Source of the DNA: Verrucomicrobiaceae bacterium
Lineage (GTDB): Bacteria > Verrucomicrobiota > Verrucomicrobiia > Verrucomicrobiales > Akkermansiaceae
Direction: 5' to 3'
NCBI GenBank assembly: GCA_027491155.1
Contig: JAIXWR010000009.1
Coordinates: 182,451 to 246,450 of the forward strand
DNA length: 64,000 nt
The notes below the pieces were generated by a model. That model did no database searches and was not told the DNA's origin. It saw only the letters and a list, made by a program, of their open reading frames with translations. Positions 33,480 to 42,569 of this stretch are shown here, piece by piece (positions within the stretch are counted from its first letter, which is position 1; every line of letters starts with the position of its first letter). The translations under genes and the position numbers were made by a program.

Positions 33480-33497
33480 TTTCAGAATTCACTGAAA
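33480..33497. promoter_or_regulatory. Operator-like palindrome before the GbsR/MarR gene
   Basis: Perfect inverted repeat TTTCAG (33480-33485), six bases, CTGAAA (33492-33497). It ends four bases from the regulator ATG and covers the place of a ribosome site, so a bound protein would block expression directly. Confidence 0.55.
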
Positions 33498-33655
33498 CTT
33501 CCATACCGACAAGGCTTTTCTTTTCCTTCGTGCGGGAATCCCCAACCGGTTACGGATTGGACACATTTCGTCACGTGCCCGCGACGATCCGGCGCGTAAT
33601 CTGCTCAGTGAATTTCCTGCCTCCAGCCAATCCCATCCCAAATCCACCGATTCCC

Positions 33656-36600
33656 ATGTCCCGACAACGCTCTTCCACTCCCATCCTGCCGCGACTGACT
33701 TCCCGCCGCGCCGCTCTCGTGGCCTTGGCCGCCATCGCCCTGCCGTCCGACGCCTTCGCCGCAAAGCTCGCCGGCTGGGATTTCTCGGGTTACTCCAATT
33801 TCGGGGCGTCCCCTCAAGCTGCCACGACGACCGGTGCCGGGGTCACCGTGGGCGGCTTGACCCGCGGCAGTGGTGTCACCACCGCCCCTACCGCGGCAGG
33901 AAACGCCTGGGGCGGGAACGGATGGAACGGGCCGATCACCCTGACGGACGCGGTCACCGCCGGGGATTTCGTGACCTTCTCGATCACCGCCGCGGGACAG
34001 ACCGTTTCGATCGAAAGTATCGACGCTTACAACGTTCGCCGCAGCGGCTCGGGCCCCGCCACCGCCCAATGGCAGTATTCCATCAACGGCGGGTCTTTCG
34101 TCGACATCGGCACCCCGGTCACCTGGGGAACTGTCACAACCTCGGCTGGCAACCCGCAGACTTCGATCGATCTGACGGGCATCGCCGCCCTCCAAACGGT
34201 CACGAACGGCACCACGGTGACCTTCCGGATCGTCAACTGGAACTCGACCGCTGCGACCGGCACCTGGTATCTCAACAATTTCCAAAGCGGCGATGATTTC
34301 ATTGTCAACGGTTCCCTCGCCTCCGGCGACGTGACGCCGCCCGCCATCAGCGTCCTTTCCCCGCCCGACGGGGCCACCGGCTTCGACGCGACCGGATACC
34401 CGCAGCTTTCCATGACCTTCAACGAGCCGATCACCCTCGGCACCGGCAACATCCTGGTGAAGAAGGTTTCCGACAACAGCGTCGTGCACACCCTCGATGT
34501 CACCGATTTCGGCGACGTCGATCTCAACGGGTCCGTGCTCGGGCTGATCCTGCCGACGCCGCTGGCCGACGACACCGCCTACTACGTCGAGGTTCCCGGC
34601 ACCGCGATCACCGACCAGGCCGCCTCCCCCAACGCCTTCGCCGGTTTCGGCCGCAACGACAACGGCACGCCGGCCGATCCGCTCGACGACACCTTCGTCT
34701 GGAACTTCACGACCGCACCCGCCGCCACCGCGCCGACCGTCGCGGTGAACAAGTATCTCAACGGTGCCAGCCCCAGCACCGACGTGATCGAACTGCTCGC
34801 CATCGGCAACGGAACCCCGGGCACGACGGTGGACCTGCGCGGCATGATCGTGAAGGATTTCACCACCAACATGACCGCCGACAGCGGCGGGAAGTTCGAA
34901 TTCAGCACCAACACCCTTTGGGACGACCTGCCGGTCGGGACCCTGGTGGTGCTGACCAACGGCACCACCTCGACGGACACCAACCCCTCCGACTTCTTGG
35001 TCCGCATCGGTCTGCAGGACCCGGTCTATTTCAGCAGCCTCGGCGGCACCCTCGATATCTCGAACACCGACATGGTGATGATCAAGGCCGCGGGCAGCGG
35101 GGCGTCCGGCACCACCGGCGGCATCCACGCCCTCGGGGGCGGCACCGCCGGAAGCCTGTTCTCGCTCTTCCCCGGCGCGAAGATCCTGGCCACCACCGGC
35201 ACCAACGGCGTGATCGCCACCAACCCGACTTCCACCGTGGCCGACTTCACGGAAGGCACCGGCGCGACCGGCGGGGTGCCGCTCGTTGCCGCCGATTTCG
35301 GCAACTTCAACAATCCCACCAACCGCTCCTACATCCTGACCCTCCGCGGCATCGACCCGACTTCGGGCGACGGCCTGGCGACCATCGCGAATGCCACCGC
35401 GGCCAGTCCCTTCCTCGGCTCCACCGTCTTCGGCAAGGGCCTTAGCGGCCAATCGGCGACCGTCACCCTGAATTCCTCCTCTTCCGCCATCACCCTTTCG
35501 GAAGTGGTGGTGACCGTTCCGGCCGCCTTCGGTGCCCCGGCCTCCGTGTCCCTTTCAGGAGCGGGCTCGACCGGTGCGAGCTTCGGCATCACCGGCCAGA
35601 CTGTCACGATCACGGGCGCTGCCGCCACCAACGTGAATCCGCTGGTGATCACCATCGACGGGCTGGCATCCCCGACTCCGGCGCTGGTGACCGACGACGG
35701 GATTTACGCCTTCGCCATCAGCACCGCGGCCACCGGCGGCACGCCGTCGGTGATCGCTTCCGCCCCCGTGGCGCGGGTGCCGGTTCCGATCGATGCCCTT
35801 CGCGACGTCAACGCCTCCGGCGTCAGCCCGGACCTCGGCGACATTGTCGCGGTCGAGGGGGTCGTGACGGAGAGCGACTTCGGCGACGGCATCGCGAACT
35901 TCAGCACCTTCATCCAGGACTCGACGGCCGGGATCCGCGTCTTCTCGCCGGTCAACAACCTCGGATTCGTGGAAGGAAACCGCTACGTGGTGCTTGGCAC
36001 GGTCAGCCAGTTCAACGGCCAGACCGAGCTCAACACGCCCTCCATCGCCAACCGGGTCTTCGACCTCGGCGCGGCCACTCCGGTGACGGCCCAGGTGGTG
36101 ACGCTGGCCACGCTGCTGGCGGCCCCGGAAGATTACGAAGGGTCCCTGGTCACGGTGGAAAACCTGGCCTACGTCTCCGGCACCTGGGCTCCGGCGAACA
36201 CCCTGGTCTTGCGGGATTCCACACCGACCAACATCGACGTCCGCATCCAGGCGGGATCGGCCGTGACCGGCGTCCCCGGCGGCGGCACTCCCTACGCCCG
36301 CATCAACGTGACCGGCGTGTTCGGCCAATTCGATTCGAGCAATCCCTTCACCTCCGGCTACCAGATCATGCCGCGCCGCCAGAGCGACCTGACGGAAGGC
36401 ACCGTGTCGGACTTCGACAACTGGGCCGCCGCCACCGGTGCCACCGGCGGCATGACGGGCGATCCGGACAAGGACGGCCGGGACAACAGCTTCGAATACG
36501 CCTTCGGCCTGAGCCCGACCTCCGGCACTTCGAACCATCCCTTTGTCGTTCCCTTCAGCCCCGCCAGCGGCCAGTTCACCTACACCCGCCGCAAGACCTC

Positions 36601-36781
36601 GCTGACCGGCCTGGGCTACACCTATCAGTATCACACGAGCCTGAGCGGAGACTGGACGAACTTCACCCCCGCGGTGACGCCGGTCTCCAACAATGGCGAC
36701 CCGGTCGAGGAGATCACGGTCACGGTGCCCGCGTCGCTGCTGACCCAGCCGAAACTGTTCATCCGCGTGGTGACCCCCTGA
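33656..36781 (+). CDS. Large exported Ig-like/LTD-like/OB-fold protein, paralogue 1
   Basis: A 1,041-residue exported protein. Signal peptide about residues 1-36 (AALVALAAIALPSDAFA). Then: an N-terminal beta-domain; an SbsA-type Ig-like domain (about 224-325, PPAISVLSPPDGATGF...SMTFNEPI); a lamin-tail-like domain (about 359-560, VNKYLNG...VIELLAIGNGTPGTTVDLRGMIVKDF); a linker; a YhcR-type OB-fold domain (about 710-900, VAVEGVVTESDFGDGIANFSTFIQDST). A C-terminal module starts near 918 with TGDPDKDGRDNSFEYAFG and ends LFIRVVTP. The longer upstream frame lies over the divergent regulator, so the ATG at 33656 is used. It may bind nucleic acid or surface polymers; no catalytic domain is visible. 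Confidence 0.88.
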   Translation: MSRQRSSTPILPRLTSRRAALVALAAIALPSDAFAAKLAGWDFSGYSNFGASPQAATTTGAGVTVGGLTRGSGVTTAPTAAGNAWGGNGWNGPITLTDAVTAGDFVTFSITAAGQTVSIESIDAYNVRRSGSGPATAQWQYSINGGSFVDIGTPVTWGTVTTSAGNPQTSIDLTGIAALQTVTNGTTVTFRIVNWNSTAATGTWYLNNFQSGDDFIVNGSLASGDVTPPAISVLSPPDGATGFDATGYPQLSMTFNEPITLGTGNILVKKVSDNSVVHTLDVTDFGDVDLNGSVLGLILPTPLADDTAYYVEVPGTAITDQAASPNAFAGFGRNDNGTPADPLDDTFVWNFTTAPAATAPTVAVNKYLNGASPSTDVIELLAIGNGTPGTTVDLRGMIVKDFTTNMTADSGGKFEFSTNTLWDDLPVGTLVVLTNGTTSTDTNPSDFLVRIGLQDPVYFSSLGGTLDISNTDMVMIKAAGSGASGTTGGIHALGGGTAGSLFSLFPGAKILATTGTNGVIATNPTSTVADFTEGTGATGGVPLVAADFGNFNNPTNRSYILTLRGIDPTSGDGLATIANATAASPFLGSTVFGKGLSGQSATVTLNSSSSAITLSEVVVTVPAAFGAPASVSLSGAGSTGASFGITGQTVTITGAAATNVNPLVITIDGLASPTPALVTDDGIYAFAISTAATGGTPSVIASAPVARVPVPIDALRDVNASGVSPDLGDIVAVEGVVTESDFGDGIANFSTFIQDSTAGIRVFSPVNNLGFVEGNRYVVLGTVSQFNGQTELNTPSIANRVFDLGAATPVTAQVVTLATLLAAPEDYEGSLVTVENLAYVSGTWAPANTLVLRDSTPTNIDVRIQAGSAVTGVPGGGTPYARINVTGVFGQFDSSNPFTSGYQIMPRRQSDLTEGTVSDFDNWAAATGATGGMTGDPDKDGRDNSFEYAFGLSPTSGTSNHPFVVPFSPASGQFTYTRRKTSLTGLGYTYQYHTSLSGDWTNFTPAVTPVSNNGDPVEEITVTVPASLLTQPKLFIRVVTP

Positions 36782-36818
36782 CCGGGCAAGCCGGCTTTCC
36801 TGCCGAATCCATGGCGCC

Positions 36819-36848
36819 AAGGGCGGTCCGGTGACGGGCCGCCCTTTT
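36819..36848 (+). terminator. Rho-independent terminator after paralogue 1
   Basis: AAGGGCGG (36819-36826) pairs with CCGCCCTT (36839-36846) followed by TTTT to 36848, 38 bases after the stop. The two tandem paralogues therefore have separate transcripts. Confidence 0.85.
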
Positions 36849-36942
36849 CATTTCCGGGGAAAACGCCGGCTTGTCATCGGACTCCTTTATTGTAAGGGTT
36901 CCTTTGGAAATTCCCCCGGGTTTCTCCTTCCCGATGAATGCG

Positions 36943-36961
36943 GGGACCGCCGTGCGGTCCC
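36943..36961 (+). repeat. Hairpin in the leader of paralogue 2
   Basis: GGGACCGC (36943-36950) and GCGGTCCC (36954-36961) form a stable stem with a three-base loop about 80 bases before the start of paralogue 2. Further short palindromes follow: GTGGGTCCCAC and CTCGCGGGGCTGCGAG up to about 37000. They could be repeat remnants or fold the mRNA leader. Confidence 0.55.
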
Positions 36962-37042
36962 GCCTCGCCCGTGGGTCCCACCTCGCGGGGCTGCGAGGTC
37001 AGCCTTCCCCGGGACCGGCCGACCTCACCTCACCCTTGCTTC

Positions 37043-40000
37043 ATGAAATCCGGGAATTCCTTCCGCCACCTGCTGCTCGGAACGGGCGGCACTCTTTTGC
37101 TCTGCACTTCTCCCTTCGCCCGCGCCGGTATCATCGCGGCCTGGGAAACCACCGGCCAGTCGTCCTTCGGGACGCAGAATCTCGCCGCCACCTTCGCCGC
37201 GCCGGAAGTCAGCGTCGGCGGCCTGACCCGCGGGCCGGGCGTCAGCACCGCCGGCGCGGGAGCGATTGCCGACGGTTGGGGCGGCAAGGGCTTCGAAACC
37301 GTGTCGGTCGGGGATGCCGTCGCCGCCGGGGACTTCATCACCTTCACCGTGACCCCGGGCCCGGGGGCGGAAGTCTCGTTCGAAACCTTCGATTTCCACT
37401 ATCGCCACGACAACAGCGGCCCGGATTCCGCCGCCCTCCAATTCCGGATCGGCAACGGGGATTTCATCGATGTGGAAGAGATTACCCTTTCCGTCAACAC
37501 GACCGAAGGTGCCGCCATCAACCCCATCGACCTGACCGGATACACCGAACTCCAGTCCGTCACCGGACAAGCGGTCACGTTCCGGCTGGTGGTTTTCGCC
37601 GGAGAGGACGAGTTCGACAAGTTCTGGTTCTACGGCCCCATCCCGGGATACGACCTCAAGGTGGAAGGCCAAATCACCGGCGGCTCCGGCGGCGACACCA
37701 ACCCTCCGCTGATCAGCGGCTTGAGCCCGGCTGACGGCTCCACCGGGCTCCCCGCGGCGGCCACCAACCTGCTGACCCTGACTTTCAACGAGAACATTGC
37801 CCGCGGCACCGGGCAGGTCCTCGTCAAGGAAACGCTCAGCGGCAACGCCGCCTACACGCTCGATGTCACCAATCCGGCCGCGGTGACGATCAGCGCCAAC
37901 CAGGCGGGCCTCGTGCTTCCTTCCGGACTCCTGCCGGGCACCGATTACCATGTCGAGTTTCCCGCCGGTGCCTTCACCGACCTTGCCACACCCGCCAATC
38001 CCCACGCCGGCCTGGCGGGCACCGGTGCCTGGAACTTCAGCACCGCGGCGGTCATCACGCCCCCCACGGTGGTCGTGAACAAATACGTCAACGGGACCCC
38101 CGACCGGGTGGAACTGATGGTCATCGGAAGCGGCACACCCGGCACGACGGTCGATCTCCGTGGCATGATCCTCAAGGATTTCAGCGGCGACATGGGGACG
38201 GACTCGGGCAGCAAATTCCTCTTCACGGAGTCTCCACTGTGGGCGGCCGTCCCGGTGGGGACCTTGATCACCGCGTCGAACGCCCTTTCGAGCCCGGACA
38301 CCGCCGCCGGCGACTTCAAGCTATCGGTCGGCCTTTCCGATCCCGCGCTCTTCACCGCGACGGAAGGCTCGCCGCCCCTCGACCTCCGGGCCACCGACAT
38401 GGTCATGATCAAGGCCGCCGGCAGCGACCCCCAGGGGACCGCCGGTGGCATCCACGCCCTGGCGGCAGGACCGGCGGGATCCTTCTTCACGGGCTTCACC
38501 GGTGCGAAGGTCCGCTCGACCGGAACCACCGGCACCAACCTCGGGGTGAAGGTCGCGAACTCCACGTCCGGCCAGTCGGATTACATGTCGGGCAACGACG
38601 CCACCGGGAACCTGCAGCTTCCCTTGTCCGATTTCGGATCGCCCAACAGCGGCACCAATGCCGCCTACCTCTCCGCCCTCCGCGGCTGGGCGACGGGCGA
38701 TGGCGACGGGGTGGCCACGGTGGTGAATGCCACCCTCAACAGCCCCTTGATCGATCTCCCGATGTTCGACGATGCCCAGTCCGCGCAATCCGCACGGCTG
38801 ACACTCGTCGCGCGCATCCAGGGGGTCACGCTTTCGAGGATCCGCATCAGCGTTCCACCCGAGCTCGGCACTCCGGCTTCGGTCACCCTGGCCGGCCCGG
38901 GCGCCGCGGGATCGACGCATGCGCTCAACGGCGGGACGATCGACATCTTCGGGGCCGCCGTGACCACCGCGAACCCGCTTGAAGTCACCATCGGCGGTCT
39001 CGCAACCCCCGTGCCGGGACCCGCTTCCGACAACGGGAACTACCCCTTGACCGTCTCCACCTCGGCAAGCGGCGGAACCTTGACGCCGATCGCCAGCCAG
39101 GGATCGGTCCGGGTCACCGTGCCCATCTCCGCCCTTCGCGAAGTCGACGGCGAAGGAGCTTCGCCGGACCTCGGGGCCGTCGTGGCGGTGGAAGGCGTCG
39201 TGACCGAGGCCGACTTCGGCGGCGGTGCCGCCAATTTCAGCGGATTCATGGAAGACGCCAGCGGGGGCATCAACGTGTTCTCGCCCTCGCTCTTCCTCGG
39301 TCTGGTTCGCGGGAACCGCTTCGCGGTGATGGGAACGATCTCCCAGAACAACGGTCTCACCGCGATCATACCGGCCTCGTCCGCCCACATCGTGAACCGG
39401 ACGACAGCTCCCGAAGTAAATCCCGCGGTGGTCGATCTGGCCACCCTGCAGGCCAACCCGGAGGCTTACGAAGGCCGGCTGATCCGGGTCACGCGGCTGA
39501 GCCTTGATTCCGGCGTCTGGGGTCCCGGAGCCACCGTGCTGCTGAAAGACACCGCGCAGCTCCCGCTCGAAGTGCGGATCCAGTCGGGCTCGACCGCCAC
39601 CTCGCCGCCACCGTTTCCGGCGAACATCACCGGGATCTTCAGCCAGTCGGACGCCACCGCACCCTTCAACAGCGCCTATTTCCTGATGCCCCGGGATCCG
39701 CAGGACCTCAGCACGTGGGTCGACGACTTCCTGGACTGGACGACCGAGACCGGGGCCACCGGCGGGGAAACCGGAGACCCGGATTCCGACGGCAAGAACA
39801 ACGCCTTCGAGTATGCCTTCGGACAAAACCCGATCTCCGGCGCATCTCCCGCCCCGGTGGTCGGCCCCTTGAACCGCCTCAACGGAAAGTTCACCTACAC
39901 CCGCCGCCTGCTTTCGCGCAGCAACCTCAGCTACCGGGTCTTCACCTCCAGCACTCTCGACGCCTGGAACGAGGATACCACCGCCACTTCGACGGTGGTC

Positions 40001-40096
40001 TCGATCAACGGCAACGTGGAGACAGTGGAAGTCACCTTGAGCGGTCCGAAGCCGCTGGCTGCGCCGCGGCTCTTCGTCCGGGTGGAAGCCGAATGA
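37043..40096 (+). CDS. Large exported Ig-like/LTD-like/OB-fold protein, paralogue 2
   Basis: A 1,017-residue tandem paralogue of the preceding protein with the same domain order. Signal peptide about 1-33 (LLLGTGGTLLLCTSPFARA); N-terminal beta-domain (SVGGLTRGPGVSTAGAG); Ig-like domain from about 217; lamin-tail-like domain from about 344 (VNKYVNGTPDRVELMVIGSG); OB-fold domain from about 693 (VAVEGVVTEADFGGGAANFSGFMEDAS); C-terminal module from about 893 (TGDPDSDGKNNAFEYAFG ... PRLFVRVEAE). Identity is clear but moderate, so the duplication is old. The ATG at 37043 starts the signal peptide. Probable type II secretion cargo by inference. Confidence 0.88.
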   Translation: MKSGNSFRHLLLGTGGTLLLCTSPFARAGIIAAWETTGQSSFGTQNLAATFAAPEVSVGGLTRGPGVSTAGAGAIADGWGGKGFETVSVGDAVAAGDFITFTVTPGPGAEVSFETFDFHYRHDNSGPDSAALQFRIGNGDFIDVEEITLSVNTTEGAAINPIDLTGYTELQSVTGQAVTFRLVVFAGEDEFDKFWFYGPIPGYDLKVEGQITGGSGGDTNPPLISGLSPADGSTGLPAAATNLLTLTFNENIARGTGQVLVKETLSGNAAYTLDVTNPAAVTISANQAGLVLPSGLLPGTDYHVEFPAGAFTDLATPANPHAGLAGTGAWNFSTAAVITPPTVVVNKYVNGTPDRVELMVIGSGTPGTTVDLRGMILKDFSGDMGTDSGSKFLFTESPLWAAVPVGTLITASNALSSPDTAAGDFKLSVGLSDPALFTATEGSPPLDLRATDMVMIKAAGSDPQGTAGGIHALAAGPAGSFFTGFTGAKVRSTGTTGTNLGVKVANSTSGQSDYMSGNDATGNLQLPLSDFGSPNSGTNAAYLSALRGWATGDGDGVATVVNATLNSPLIDLPMFDDAQSAQSARLTLVARIQGVTLSRIRISVPPELGTPASVTLAGPGAAGSTHALNGGTIDIFGAAVTTANPLEVTIGGLATPVPGPASDNGNYPLTVSTSASGGTLTPIASQGSVRVTVPISALREVDGEGASPDLGAVVAVEGVVTEADFGGGAANFSGFMEDASGGINVFSPSLFLGLVRGNRFAVMGTISQNNGLTAIIPASSAHIVNRTTAPEVNPAVVDLATLQANPEAYEGRLIRVTRLSLDSGVWGPGATVLLKDTAQLPLEVRIQSGSTATSPPPFPANITGIFSQSDATAPFNSAYFLMPRDPQDLSTWVDDFLDWTTETGATGGETGDPDSDGKNNAFEYAFGQNPISGASPAPVVGPLNRLNGKFTYTRRLLSRSNLSYRVFTSSTLDAWNEDTTATSTVVSINGNVETVEVTLSGPKPLAAPRLFVRVEAE

Positions 40097-40103
40097 CAGT
40101 CCC

Positions 40104-40131
40104 TTGGCAAGTCCAGGCCGTGAGGTAGCTT
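40104..40131 (+). promoter_or_regulatory. Candidate promoter of the SGNH hydrolase gene
   Basis: TTGGCA (40104-40109), 16-bp spacer, TAGCTT (40126-40131), ending ten bases before the ATG. GGTAGCTTCACGC is identical to the hicBA promoter segment. Confidence 0.5.
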
Positions 40132-40141
40132 CACGCTTCCG

Positions 40142-41488
40142 ATGTCCTTGCTCCGCACCTTGCTTTCCCTGCTCGCCCTGGGGCTACCCGTCGCCGGTGC
40201 CCCTCTGCGGGTGCTGGCGATCGGCGACAGCATGACGGAGGAATATGCCTTCGAGCTGCCCTTCTCCGCTCCCGCCTCGAACCCTACCAACGCCAACGCG
40301 CGCAACTGGCCGGAGCTGTTCCGGATCTTCCGCCCCACCGAGGTGACCCTCGGACCATATCAGTCCACTCCCGGATCCTACCTCGACCTCCGCACCGCGG
40401 GACACCCGTGGAACTTCGGCATTCCCGGCACCACCCTCGTGAACTGGCGGAACCTGCTCTACAACACGCCGTCGGAGGAAGACGACGACGACCTGGCCTG
40501 GGGCTACGGCCTCACCCGGAGCGCGCTGCAGGACGAGATCTTCTACGCCCAGGCGGTGGTGATCCTGCTCGGGGCGAACGATCTCAAGAAGGCCTACAAC
40601 GACCTCTTCAACGACACCGAGAACACCGGCATTCCCCCGGGGAAACCGGCTTACTTCGAGAACCTGATCGCCAAGCTGAACGACATCCATGCGTGGGTCC
40701 GGATCCTCCGGCCGAACGTCCCGATCGTCGTGTGTACCGTGCCCGACGTGGGCGCCACGCCCCAGATCTCCGGCATCTACAACGTGCCCGCCCAACAGCT
40801 AACCACGCGGGCCAAGATCGCGGCGTTCAACCAATCCATCCTCGCCTGGGCCGCGGGCAAAAGCCGCCCTCCCGCCATCGCCCGGCTCGACCTCCTGACC
40901 GACCGGATCTTCGACCAGGTGCCCTTCCACCTGAACGGCACCGTCTTCACGCTCTCCGGCAGCGAGGAAAACCCGCCGCTCCAGGTCTTCTGCCGCGACG
41001 GCTTCCACGTTTCGACGGTCGGCCAGGCCCTGATTGCCAATACGATCATGGCCGCCCTGGAAAGCGCCACCGGGCGCGACCTGACGCTCTTTTCCAACCG
41101 CGAGATCCTGCAGAATCTCCTCGGCCAGGATCCCGACCAGCCTTACCTCGATTGGATCGCCGCGGCAGGCTTCCCGGGATCCGGGATGAACGACGATCCG
41201 GACTCGGACGGCTTCTCCAATCTCACCGAATACCTGCTCGACAGCCCGCCGGGGACCTTCGGACGCCCCCTGTCCGGCAGCTTCGCACCGGGAAAGTCGC
41301 TGTCCTTCCGACCCTCGGCCACAGGTCTCCGCTTCGGCAGCGTTTCCGCCGAGGAATCGTCCGACCTCTCGTCCTGGCTCCCGGTGCCCGCGGGGCGCAC
41401 CACCGTCGCCACCGACGGGACGGTCTCGGTCACACCCGCGGCGGGCGGCAGGGGCTTCGCACGGCTCCGGTCGTCCGCGAACCCCTAG
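40142..41488 (+). CDS. Exported SGNH/GDSL hydrolase with C-terminal DxDxDG module
   Basis: A 448-residue esterase-like protein. After a signal peptide (LLSLLALGLPVAGA) come the four SGNH blocks: Ser in IGDSMTEEY, Gly in WNFGIPGTTL, Asn in LLGANDLKKAY, and the Asp-His pair in DGFHVSTVGQ. Such enzymes remove acyl groups from polysaccharides or lipids. From about residue 336 the sequence YLDWIAAAGFPGSGMNDDPDSDGFSNLTEYLLDSPP matches the C-terminal module of the two large proteins upstream, and the end (FARLRSSANP) resembles theirs. The convergent ThuA gene begins 15 bases after the stop, with a GAGGA/TCCTC hairpin between. Confidence 0.87.
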   Translation: MSLLRTLLSLLALGLPVAGAPLRVLAIGDSMTEEYAFELPFSAPASNPTNANARNWPELFRIFRPTEVTLGPYQSTPGSYLDLRTAGHPWNFGIPGTTLVNWRNLLYNTPSEEDDDDLAWGYGLTRSALQDEIFYAQAVVILLGANDLKKAYNDLFNDTENTGIPPGKPAYFENLIAKLNDIHAWVRILRPNVPIVVCTVPDVGATPQISGIYNVPAQQLTTRAKIAAFNQSILAWAAGKSRPPAIARLDLLTDRIFDQVPFHLNGTVFTLSGSEENPPLQVFCRDGFHVSTVGQALIANTIMAALESATGRDLTLFSNREILQNLLGQDPDQPYLDWIAAAGFPGSGMNDDPDSDGFSNLTEYLLDSPPGTFGRPLSGSFAPGKSLSFRPSATGLRFGSVSAEESSDLSSWLPVPAGRTTVATDGTVSVTPAAGGRGFARLRSSANP

Positions 41489-41503
41489 CGGAGGAGTGGT
41501 TCC

Positions 41504-42427
41504 TCAGCGGTCGATCTTCACCTTGAAGTCGCCGATCGCCCACTGGATCCCGGCCAGGTAGTGGCGCAGGACGAGCGGGTGCCAGAACATGTCGTGATTG
41601 TGGCCGATGGAGCAGTAGAACACCCGGCCCTGACCCCACGAGCGCGCCCAGGCGACGCCGAAGTCGTTGTCGGTCCGCTTGATCCCGCCGACCCTCATGT
41701 CGGTCTTCTCCGTGTCCAGACGCAGCAGCATGTGGTACTTCTTCGAATCATACGGAGCCTTCAACTGGTAGATCTCCTCCTTGAACTCGAGGTTCTTCCC
41801 TTCGAACATCGCCACCAGCGGATGCTTCTCCTGTCCCGGTTCGACCTTGATCGAAACGGGCTGGCCGGCGTTCCAAGGGTGGCCGTCGAAGTAGCCGCCG
41901 ATCATCTCGCCGTATTCCGACCAGTTGTAAAAGGTGTCGGTGGCGGCATGGATGCCGACGAAGCCCTTCCCGCCCTTCACGAAGTCCATCAGGCTTTTCC
42001 TGAGCCGCTCCACCCGGTTTTCGGTGTCCTTGCGCTCCACCTCGTCCATGCCTTGCAGCACCTGCTGCGGGGGCATGAAGACATCCATCGTGGTGCTCAG
42101 GAAGACGATGGCGTCGAACTGGCCGATCGCCTCGGGTTCGAAGTTCGACAAATCGTCGCTGACCACCGTCTCGAAGGCCCCGGTCTTCTTGCCCAGCTCG
42201 GTGAGCGCGATCTTGCCGGTCGGGATCGAGGCGTGGCGGAACCCGGCGGTGCGGGAGAAGACCAGCACCTTGCGCGGCTTGGCCGGCTTGGCATAGGGCT
42301 CGGACGGCAGCGCCTTCTCGATCGCTTCGGCGGCACCGGGAGGCGCCTGCTCCTTGTCCGGAGCGGCGGCGACGAGGAAGAACGCCGCGGCAACGCCGGC
42401 GAGCGGGAGGATGAGGCTGGGTTTCAT
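41504..42427 (-). CDS. Exported ThuA-domain protein
   Basis: A 307-residue protein with a signal peptide (LPLAGVAAAFFLVAAAP) and one ThuA (class-I-amidotransferase-like) domain: KVLVFSRTAGFRHASIPTGKIAL, DAIVFLSTTMDVF, FVKGGKGFVGIHAATDTFYNWSEYGEMIGGYFDGHPWN, VAWARSWGQGRVFYCSIGHNHDMFWHPLVLRHYLAGIQWAIGD. ThuA proteins take part in sugar (trehalose and related) use and often accompany Gfo/Idh/MocA oxidoreductases in Verrucomicrobia and Planctomycetes, as here. The ATG at 42427 starts the signal peptide; a longer open frame upstream is not supported. Confidence 0.87.
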   Translation of the reverse strand: MKPSLILPLAGVAAAFFLVAAAPDKEQAPPGAAEAIEKALPSEPYAKPAKPRKVLVFSRTAGFRHASIPTGKIALTELGKKTGAFETVVSDDLSNFEPEAIGQFDAIVFLSTTMDVFMPPQQVLQGMDEVERKDTENRVERLRKSLMDFVKGGKGFVGIHAATDTFYNWSEYGEMIGGYFDGHPWNAGQPVSIKVEPGQEKHPLVAMFEGKNLEFKEEIYQLKAPYDSKKYHMLLRLDTEKTDMRVGGIKRTDNDFGVAWARSWGQGRVFYCSIGHNHDMFWHPLVLRHYLAGIQWAIGDFKVKIDR

Positions 42428-42569
42428 GGTTGGATGGGGTTGTAGCGGCGGCCTGGGCCCGCCGGAAGCTGGCGGCATCGGCCGCATCGTGAGTTTCGGT
42501 TTTCTTCGATTCCACAGGGATGCGGCCGGTGCCGCTAGAGTGCGACGGTCACAGACCGACGCTACAGGC

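Noticed and set aside
41491..41505. GAGGA/TCCTC hairpin between the SGNH and ThuA genes as a terminator
   Set aside because: Five-base stem and no T tract; too weak to list, though it fits the pattern of palindromes in convergent gaps.
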